From positions 434,001 to 498,000 of the forward strand of contig NZ_BNBE01000004.1 of assembly GCF_014654895.1 (NCBI RefSeq): 64,000 nucleotides of DNA, given 5' to 3'. Of the stretch, positions 58,462 through 64,000 are shown in pieces (the first letter of the stretch is position 1; each line of letters opens with the position of its first letter). The notes below the pieces were generated by a model that was not told where the DNA came from, did no database searches, and saw only the letters and a program-made list of their open reading frames with translations. Origin of the DNA: Streptomyces filamentosus (GTDB lineage Bacteria > Actinomycetota > Actinomycetes > Streptomycetales > Streptomycetaceae). The position numbers were made by a program, and so were the translations under genes.

Positions 58462-59071
58462 GCAGCGCCAGACCCTGAGCAGCACCGCCGACAACGGACT
58501 GAAGATCGTCGTCGTCGGCGGCTTCGGGGTCGGCAAGACGACCCTGGTCCGGTCGGTCAGCGAGATCCGTCCGCTGAACACCGAGGAGACCATGTCGCAG
58601 GCGGGCGAGGGCATCGACGACACCGTCGGCGTCGCCGCCAAGACGGCCACCACCGTCGCCTTCGACTTCGGCCGCATCTCGCTCGACGCGCACAACGTGC
58701 TGTACCTGTTCGGCGCGCCCGGCCAGGAGCGGTTCTGGTTCCTGTGGGACCGGCTGTTCTCCGGGACCCTCGGGGCCGTCGTCCTCGTCGACACCCGCCG
58801 GATCGCGGACTCCTGGTACGCCGTCGACCGGCTGGAGCACCACGGCACCCCGTTCGTCGTCGCCTGCAACGACTTCGGCGGCCGGGCGCACACCGCGGCC
58901 GAGATCCGCGAGGCCCTCGACCTCGGCGACGAGATCCCGCTGGTGTTCTGCGACGCCCGGTCCCGGGAGTCCAGCAAGCAGGTCCTCATCTCGCTCGTCG
59001 AGCACCTGAAGAACGTCGTCGCCGCCGACCCGGAGAACGGTCCGCGGCCCATCCCGGAGCCCGCCCCGTGA
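58442..59071 (+). CDS. cvnD: GTPase-like protein CvnD (conservon 3)
   Basis: This 209-residue Ras-like protein has P-loop GGFGVGKTT (26-34), switch-2 LFGAPGQERFWFLW with Ala where the other two have Thr, and G4 position ACNDF instead of NKxD, with CDARSRESS at the G5 position. The TTG start at 58442 has GGAGCAGG upstream and fits the overlap pattern of the other conservons. It overlaps the first P450 gene by four bases. Confidence 0.9.
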   Translation: MDSAISEQRQTLSSTADNGLKIVVVGGFGVGKTTLVRSVSEIRPLNTEETMSQAGEGIDDTVGVAAKTATTVAFDFGRISLDAHNVLYLFGAPGQERFWFLWDRLFSGTLGAVVLVDTRRIADSWYAVDRLEHHGTPFVVACNDFGGRAHTAAEIREALDLGDEIPLVFCDARSRESSKQVLISLVEHLKNVVAADPENGPRPIPEPAP

Positions 59072-60297
59072 CCCCTGTCGAGTCCGCCCCCGTCCCGCTG
59101 AGCGGCCCCCGCTTCCACACCGACCCCGTCGAGCTGTACCGGCGGATCCGGCGGGACCACGGGGCCGTCGCCCCGGTCGTCCTCGACGGGGACGTGCCGG
59201 CCTGGCTCGTCCTCGGCTACCGGGAGCTGCACCAGGTCACCAGCGACCCGGTGCTCTTCTCCCGCGACTCCGACCTGTGGAACCAGTGGGACGCCATCCC
59301 CGCCGACTGGCCGCTGCTGCCCATGATCGGCCGCAAGCAGCCGTCGATCCTGTACACGGTCGGCGAGCGGCACCGCGAGCGGGCCGGGGTGATCTCCGCC
59401 GCCCTGGAGTCCGTCGACCCCTTCGAACTGCGGCGGCGTGCCGAGCGGTTCGCCGACGAGCTGATCGACGCGGTCTGCGGCGCGGGCTCGTGCGACATCA
59501 TCGCCGAGTACGCCATGCTGCTCCCGGTCCGGGTCCTCGCCAGCATCTACGGCTTCGCCGACGAGCAGGGCCCGGCGCTGGTCACCGCCATGAACGACAT
59601 GATCAACGGCGGTCCCGGGGCGCTGGCCGGGCAGCAGCACCTCGCGGAGTCGATGGGGGCGCTGCTCGCCGCCAAGACGGAGGAGCCCGGGGAGGACGTC
59701 GCCTCGCGGATGCTCGGCAACACCGCCGGGTTCACCGTCGAAGAGGTCGCCCAGGACCTGATGGTGATGATGGCCGCGGGCCACCAGCCCACCGCCGACT
59801 GGATCGGCAACTCGCTGCGGCTGATGCTGACCGACGACCGCTTCGCGGCCTCGCTCTCCGGCGGCCGGCACAGCGTCGGCGAGGCGATGAACGAGGTGCT
59901 GTGGGAGGACACGCCCACGCAGAACGTGGCCGGGCGCTGGGCCTCGCGCGACACCAACCTGGGCGGCCGGCACATCGCCCGCGGCGACCTGGTGCTGCTC
60001 GGCCTCGCCGCCGCCAACGCCGACCCGCACGTGCGGACCGACGCCGGCGCCCTCACCGGCGGCAACAACGCCCACCTCTCCTTCGGTCACGGCGAGCACC
60101 GCTGTCCGTTCCCCGCGCAGGAGGTCGCCGAGACCATCGCGCGGACCGGCATCGAGGTGCTGCTCGACCGGCTGCCGGACGTCGACCTCGCCGTCCCGGA
60201 GACCGCCCTGACGCGTCGCCCCTCCCCCTGGCTGCGCGGCCTGACCGCGCTGCCGGTGACGTACACCCCGACCCCCGCCCTTGGAGGGACCGCATGA
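59068..60297 (+). CDS. Atypical cytochrome P450, CYP157-like, lacking ExxR and the I-helix acid (conservon 3)
   Basis: This 409-residue P450-fold protein has the haem loop FGHGEHRCPFP with Cys346. The K-helix reads NEVLWED, so ExxR is lost, and the I-helix AGHQPTADW (about 236) lacks the acid-Thr pair of AGxET: Gln-Pro stand in its place. An oxygen-activating P450 normally needs that pair. CYP157 proteins in Streptomyces conservons are known to miss ExxR; the extra I-helix change makes normal monooxygenase chemistry doubtful. It is coupled to cvnD and to the next P450. It may be a haem-based sensor or partner. Confidence 0.92.
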   Translation: MTPVESAPVPLSGPRFHTDPVELYRRIRRDHGAVAPVVLDGDVPAWLVLGYRELHQVTSDPVLFSRDSDLWNQWDAIPADWPLLPMIGRKQPSILYTVGERHRERAGVISAALESVDPFELRRRAERFADELIDAVCGAGSCDIIAEYAMLLPVRVLASIYGFADEQGPALVTAMNDMINGGPGALAGQQHLAESMGALLAAKTEEPGEDVASRMLGNTAGFTVEEVAQDLMVMMAAGHQPTADWIGNSLRLMLTDDRFAASLSGGRHSVGEAMNEVLWEDTPTQNVAGRWASRDTNLGGRHIARGDLVLLGLAAANADPHVRTDAGALTGGNNAHLSFGHGEHRCPFPAQEVAETIARTGIEVLLDRLPDVDLAVPETALTRRPSPWLRGLTALPVTYTPTPALGGTA

Positions 60298-61529
60298 CCT
60301 GCCCCATCGACCACACCGCCGCCGAACCCGTGGTCCTCGACCCCTTCGTCACGGACCTCGACGGCGAGGGCGCCCGGCTGCGCGCGGCCGGTCCGCTGGC
60401 CCGCGTGGTGCTGCCCGGCGGAGTGCCCTGCTTCGCCGTCACCCGGCACGCCGAGGCCCGCGCGCTGCTCACCGACCCCCGGCTCGTCAAGGACATCGAG
60501 CAGTGGGGGGCCTGGCAGCGCGGCGAGATACCGCTCGACTGGCCGCTGATCGGCCTCGCCAACCCGGGCCGGTCGATGCTGACGGTGGACGGCGAGGAGC
60601 ACCGGCGGCTGCGCACGCTGGTCGCCCAGGCGCTCACCGCGCGCCGGGTGGAGCGGCTGCGGGCCGGCATCGAGGAGCTGACGGCCGGTCTGCTCGACCG
60701 GCTCGCCGAGCGTCCTGCGGGCGAGACGGTGGACCTGAAGGCCGAGTTCGCCTACCCGCTGCCGATGAACGTGGTCGGCGAGCTGATGGGCGTGGACGCC
60801 GCCGACCACCCGCGGATGAAGGCGCTGTTCGACAAGTTCTTCTCGACGCAGACGCCGCCGGAGGAGGTGCCGCAGATGATGGCGGACCTCGGCGCGCTCT
60901 TCGCCGGGATCGTGGCGGGCAAGAAGGAGTCGCCCGGCGACGACCTGACGAGCGCGCTGATCGAGGCGTCCGAGGACGGCGACCGGCTCACCACCGAGGA
61001 GATCACCAACACCCTCCAGCTGATGGTGGCGGCCGGTCACGAGACGACCATCAGCCTCATCGTGAACGCCGTGGTCGCCCTGGAGACCCACCCCGAGCAG
61101 CGTGCCCTGGTGCTCAAGGGCGAGGTGCCGTGGGAGAACGTGATCGAGGAGACGCTGCGCTGGTCGACGCCGACCTCGCACGTGCTGATCCGCTTCGCGA
61201 GCGAGGACATCCAGGTCGGTGACCGGGTGCTGCCGAAGGGCGAGGGGCTGATCGTGTCGCACGGCGCGATCGGCCGGGACGAGGAGCAGCACGGGGAGAC
61301 GGCGGGCGCGTTCGACGTCACGCGCTCTCCGGTCCGGCACATCGCCTTCGGGCACGGCCCGCACGTCTGCCCGGGTGCGGCGCTCTCCCGTCTGGAGGCG
61401 TCGGTGGCGCTGCCCGCGCTGTACGCGCGCTTCCCCGGGCTGCGGCTCGCGGTGCCGCGCGAGGAGCTGCGGAACAAGCCCGTGGTGACCCAGAACGACC
61501 TGTTCGAGCTGCCGGTCGTGCTCGGCTGA
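60294..61529 (+). CDS. Cytochrome P450, CYP154-like, canonical motifs (conservon 3)
   Basis: This 411-residue P450 has I-helix AAGHETTISL (near 243), ExxR with Glu286 and Arg289 (EETLRW) and haem loop FGHGPHVCPG with Cys359. It is therefore a normal monooxygenase candidate, which needs ferredoxin and reductase from elsewhere. CYP157-CYP154 pairs in conservons are known from Streptomyces, so it probably belongs to CYP154. Related CYP154 enzymes hydroxylate steroids and other small molecules, but the natural substrate is not known. It ends the operon, followed by a strong terminator. Confidence 0.93.
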   Translation: MTCPIDHTAAEPVVLDPFVTDLDGEGARLRAAGPLARVVLPGGVPCFAVTRHAEARALLTDPRLVKDIEQWGAWQRGEIPLDWPLIGLANPGRSMLTVDGEEHRRLRTLVAQALTARRVERLRAGIEELTAGLLDRLAERPAGETVDLKAEFAYPLPMNVVGELMGVDAADHPRMKALFDKFFSTQTPPEEVPQMMADLGALFAGIVAGKKESPGDDLTSALIEASEDGDRLTTEEITNTLQLMVAAGHETTISLIVNAVVALETHPEQRALVLKGEVPWENVIEETLRWSTPTSHVLIRFASEDIQVGDRVLPKGEGLIVSHGAIGRDEEQHGETAGAFDVTRSPVRHIAFGHGPHVCPGAALSRLEASVALPALYARFPGLRLAVPREELRNKPVVTQNDLFELPVVLG

Positions 61530-61564
61530 GTCCGTCTCCGCCGCCCCTTCGCGGGGCGCGCGCC

Positions 61565-61600
61565 GAAGAAGCCCGTCCCCTGAAGGGGGCGGGCTTCTTC
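61565..61600 (+). terminator. Strong terminator after conservon 3
   Basis: GAAGAAGCCCGTCCCC (61565-61580), loop TGAA, then GGGG-G-CGGGCTTCTTC (61585-61600) form a 16-bp stem with a single T-G pair. It begins 35 bases after the last P450 stop. Confidence 0.85.
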
Positions 61601-61606
61601 TCGTGC

Positions 61607-61648
61607 ACGGCGACTCGTACACGGCGACTCGTATACGACCGCTCGTAT
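61607..61648. repeat. Three 14-bp tandem repeats upstream of the amylase
   Basis: ACGGCGACTCGTAC (61607-61620), ACGGCGACTCGTAT (61621-61634) and ACGACCGCTCGTAT (61635-61648) follow one another without gaps. Each contains CTCGTA, and CGTATACG palindromes occur at the joints. They lie about 50 bp upstream of the amylase promoter -35 and could be an activator-type operator. Confidence 0.75.
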
Positions 61649-61693
61649 ACGACGACGCGGGGCGGTTCCGCGGAATTGCCCGTGTCCGATGCC

Positions 61694-61723
61694 TTGACGA
61701 CCTCCGGACGTCACACCTAGCTT
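61694..61723 (+). promoter_or_regulatory. Amylase promoter with adjacent palindromes
   Basis: TTGACG (61694-61699) and TAGCTT (61718-61723) with an 18-bp spacer fit a vegetative (HrdB-type) promoter. Directly downstream are the small palindromes CTTGCTCAAG (61721-61730) and CTTTCTGAAAG (61733-61743). Streptomyces amylase and maltose promoters are controlled by a LacI-type repressor (MalR/Reg1) at elements in this position, so these are candidate operators. Confidence 0.65.
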
Positions 61724-61846
61724 GCTCAAGGTCTTTCTGAAAGTTACGGCAAGTTCTTACAACACTCGTGACCCGCCGCCCCGTTGACCGGTACGGCGGA
61801 CCACGGTCCCCGCACCCGCATCCGCACCCCCACGAGGAGCACGCCC

Positions 61847-63925
61847 ATGAGGTTCGGCCTCCCCCACGCCTCCGGACGGTCCGTGGCCGGTCTGGCGGCC
61901 GCCGCGCTGGCGCTCGGCCTGACGACGGCGCTCGGCGCTCCGGCGCAGCCCGCTGCGGCCGCCCCGACCGCGAACGGCGGCAAGAAGGTCACCGCCGTCC
62001 TGTTCGAGTGGAACTTCGACTCCATCGCCCGCGAGTGCACGAACACCCTCGGCCCCAAGGGCTACGGCTACGTGCAGGTCTCGCCGCCGCAGGAGCGCAT
62101 CCAGGGCGGCGCCTGGTGGACCGCGTACCAGCCGGTCAGCTACAAGATCCAGGGTCCGCTGGGCGACCGCACCGCCTTCCGGAACATGGTGGACACCTGT
62201 CACCGGGCCGGGGTGAAGGTCATCGCCGACGCGGTGATCAACCACATGACCTCGGGCTCCGGCACCGGCACGGCGGGCACGAACTACAGCAAGTACGACT
62301 ACCCCGGCTTCTACTCCGACCAGGACTTCCACGGCTGTCGCCGCCCCATCGGGGGCAACTACTCCGACCGCTCCAACATCCAGGACTGCGAGCTCGGCGA
62401 AACCGGCCAGCCCTCGCTGGCCGACCTGAACACGGGCAGCGACCACGTCCGCGGGAAGATCGCCGGATACCTCGACGACCTGCTGTCGATGGGCGTCGAC
62501 GGCTTCCGGGTGGACGCCGTCAAGCACATCGCGGCCGGCGACCTCGCGGCGATCCGCGGCAAGCTGAGCAACCCGAACGTCTACTGGGTCCAGGAGGCCA
62601 TCCACGGCGCCGGCGAGGCCGTCTCGCCGAGCGAGTACCTGGCCACCGGCGACGTCCAGGAGTTCCGCTACACCACCGACCTCAAGCGGATCTTCAGCAA
62701 CGAGAAGCTCTCGTACCTGAAGAACTTCGGCGAGGCGTGGGGTTACATGCCCTCGGGCCAGAGCGGCAGCATGGTCGCCAACCACGACACCGAGCGCAAC
62801 GGCAGCAGCCTCAGCTACAAGGACGGCTCCCGCTACACGCTCGCCAACGTCTTCATGCTCGCCCACCCCTACGGCACCCCCTCCGTCCACTCGGGCTACG
62901 AGTTCGGCAACAAGGACGACGGCGCCCCCAACGGGCACGCGGTGAGCGCCTGCTACAGCGGCGGCTGGTCCTGCCAGCACGCCTGGCGCCAGATCGCCAA
63001 CATGGTCGGCTTCCGCAACGCCACCGAGGGCGCGGGGGTCACCGACTGGTGGGACAACGGCAACAACGCCATCGCGTTCGGCCGCGGGAGCAAGGGCTTC
63101 GTCGCCGTCAACCGCGAGGGCGGCGCGATCACCCGGACCTTCCGGACCTCGCTGCCGGCCGGCACCTACTGCGACGTCCAGCACGGCGACCCCACCGCGG
63201 ACGGCGGCTGCACCGGCACCACGTACGCCGTGGGCTCCGACGGCACGTTCACGGCCACGGTCGGCGCGAACGACGCCGTCGCCCTGTACGTCGGCGCGAG
63301 CGGCGGCGAGCAGGGCGGCGGGGGCGACAACACCGCCACCGTCTACTACGGCACCGACAAGAACTGGCCCGCGTACAACCTCCACTACGCGCCCACCGGC
63401 GGCCAGTGGACCACCGCCCCCGGCACCGCCCTGGAGCCCGCCTGCGCCGGCTGGGTCAAGAAGACCGTCGCACTGGGCTCGGCCACCGGCCTGAAGGCCG
63501 CCTTCAACAACGGCGCCGGCACCTGGGACAACAACGGCAGCGCCAACTACGCCCTGGGCACCGGCGACGTCACCGTCAAGGGCGGCGTCGTCGGCTCCGG
63601 CAACCCCTGCGGCGACGGCGGCCAGCAGACCGGGAACGGCGCTTCCTTCTCCGTCACCGCCACCACCGTCCCGGGCCAGAACGTCTACGTGGTCGGCGAC
63701 GCCGCCGCCCTCGGCGCCTGGTCCCCCGCCGCGGCCCTGAAGCTCGACCCGGCGGCCTACCCGGTGTGGAAGCTGGACCTGGACCTGCCGGCCGGCACCT
63801 CCTTCGCGTACAAGTACGTGCGCAAGGACGCCGCGGGGAACGTGACGTGGGAGAGCGGCGCGAACCGCACCGCGACCGTCCCGGCCTCCGGCCGCGTCAC
63901 CCTCGCGGACACCTGGCGCGGCTGA
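61847..63925 (+). CDS. Secreted alpha-amylase with CBM25-like and CBM20 starch-binding domains
   Basis: This 692-residue enzyme is exported, with a signal peptide at about 1-39 (ending AAAAPTANG) and GAGGAG before the ATG at 61847. The GH13 barrel has VNH-type INHMTS, GFRVDAVKH (Asp223 nucleophile), WVQEAI (Glu250 acid) and ANHDTER (Asp314). Then comes a domain with VYYGTDKNWPAYNLHYAP and WDNNGSANYAL, a CBM25-type starch-binding domain, and a C-terminal CBM20 (VYVVGDAAALGAWSPAAALKLDP). It hydrolyses internal alpha-1,4 bonds of raw and soluble starch. It is monocistronic, with a promoter carrying probable MalR-type operators. Confidence 0.96.
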   Translation: MRFGLPHASGRSVAGLAAAALALGLTTALGAPAQPAAAAPTANGGKKVTAVLFEWNFDSIARECTNTLGPKGYGYVQVSPPQERIQGGAWWTAYQPVSYKIQGPLGDRTAFRNMVDTCHRAGVKVIADAVINHMTSGSGTGTAGTNYSKYDYPGFYSDQDFHGCRRPIGGNYSDRSNIQDCELGETGQPSLADLNTGSDHVRGKIAGYLDDLLSMGVDGFRVDAVKHIAAGDLAAIRGKLSNPNVYWVQEAIHGAGEAVSPSEYLATGDVQEFRYTTDLKRIFSNEKLSYLKNFGEAWGYMPSGQSGSMVANHDTERNGSSLSYKDGSRYTLANVFMLAHPYGTPSVHSGYEFGNKDDGAPNGHAVSACYSGGWSCQHAWRQIANMVGFRNATEGAGVTDWWDNGNNAIAFGRGSKGFVAVNREGGAITRTFRTSLPAGTYCDVQHGDPTADGGCTGTTYAVGSDGTFTATVGANDAVALYVGASGGEQGGGGDNTATVYYGTDKNWPAYNLHYAPTGGQWTTAPGTALEPACAGWVKKTVALGSATGLKAAFNNGAGTWDNNGSANYALGTGDVTVKGGVVGSGNPCGDGGQQTGNGASFSVTATTVPGQNVYVVGDAAALGAWSPAAALKLDPAAYPVWKLDLDLPAGTSFAYKYVRKDAAGNVTWESGANRTATVPASGRVTLADTWRG

Positions 63926-63942
63926 TCCGCGACCGCACCACG

Positions 63943-63971
63943 GGTGGGACCGGCCGCGCGCCGGTCCCACC
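63943..63971 (+). terminator. Terminator after the alpha-amylase gene
   Basis: GGTGGGACCGGC (63943-63954), loop CGCGC, GCCGGTCCCACC (63960-63971) form a perfect 12-bp stem 18 bases after the stop. No U-tract is present. Confidence 0.85.
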
Positions 63972-64000
63972 TCCGGCGTTCCCGGGATCCGTCCACCCTC

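Overview
The window is high-GC actinobacterial DNA and almost certainly Streptomyces. The evidence is the codon use, the three conservons (cvnABCD), an ExxR-less P450 paired with a canonical one, DUF742 and MHYT sensors, the NsrR/flavohaemoglobin pair and an extracellular amylase with starch-binding domains. The genes read as ordinary chromosome; I see no IS element, prophage, CRISPR array, rRNA or tRNA.

Layout. 1-8.9 kb: a partial secreted protein, an AHSA1-type protein divergent from a PadR regulator with a clear palindromic operator, a PrxQ-type peroxiredoxin, a small SHOCT membrane protein, nsrR and hmp (nitric oxide detoxification) each with a candidate NsrR site, an MreB-like actin fold protein, a decayed secreted-protein gene, a polysaccharide deacetylase lipoprotein and a secreted phytase. 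8.9-18.4 kb: two uncharacterised genes, a pair of DnaA boxes, an orphan roadblock protein, a flavin/F420 split-barrel protein, and conservon 1 (MHYT sensor + cvnABCD, minus strand), then a methyltransferase. 18.6-28.6 kb: a secreted zinc metalloprotease, two unknown proteins, a MOSC protein, a lipid desaturase and a SNF2 helicase/SWIM-protein operon. 29.0-34.6 kb: conservon 2 (cvnABCD + P450), convergent with a class I terpene synthase. 34.8-42.0 kb: a short leader peptide before a DUF1684 gene, an LLM flavin oxidoreductase, an HD hydrolase, then a second leader peptide followed by mutually exclusive stem-loops and a sulfonate operon (ssuD-ssuC-ssuA-ssuB). 42.1-50 kb: a SpoIIE/PP2C phosphatase and a five-gene overlapping operon (PIG-L deacetylase with receiver-like domain, ATP-grasp, PHP, GT2, small membrane protein) facing a Tat lipoprotein. 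50-56 kb: an AraC remnant, a methyltransferase, DUF1345, phnA-arsR, a CASTOR/POLLUX-like ion channel and an SDR. 56.1-61.5 kb: conservon 3 (cvnABCD + two P450s). 61.8-63.9 kb: alpha-amylase.

How the parts work together. The three conservons each encode a membrane kinase-like ATPase, a roadblock protein, a DUF742 protein and a Ras-like GTPase that are known in S. coelicolor to form a membrane complex resembling a G-protein switch. Here each has a different extra module: an MHYT sensor, one ExxR-less P450, or an ExxR-less plus a normal P450. The least explained unit is the 44.0-48.7 kb operon, whose gene content suggests envelope glycan or glycoconjugate synthesis, but no product can be assigned. 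Functions are inferred from recognised motifs, since no database search was possible.
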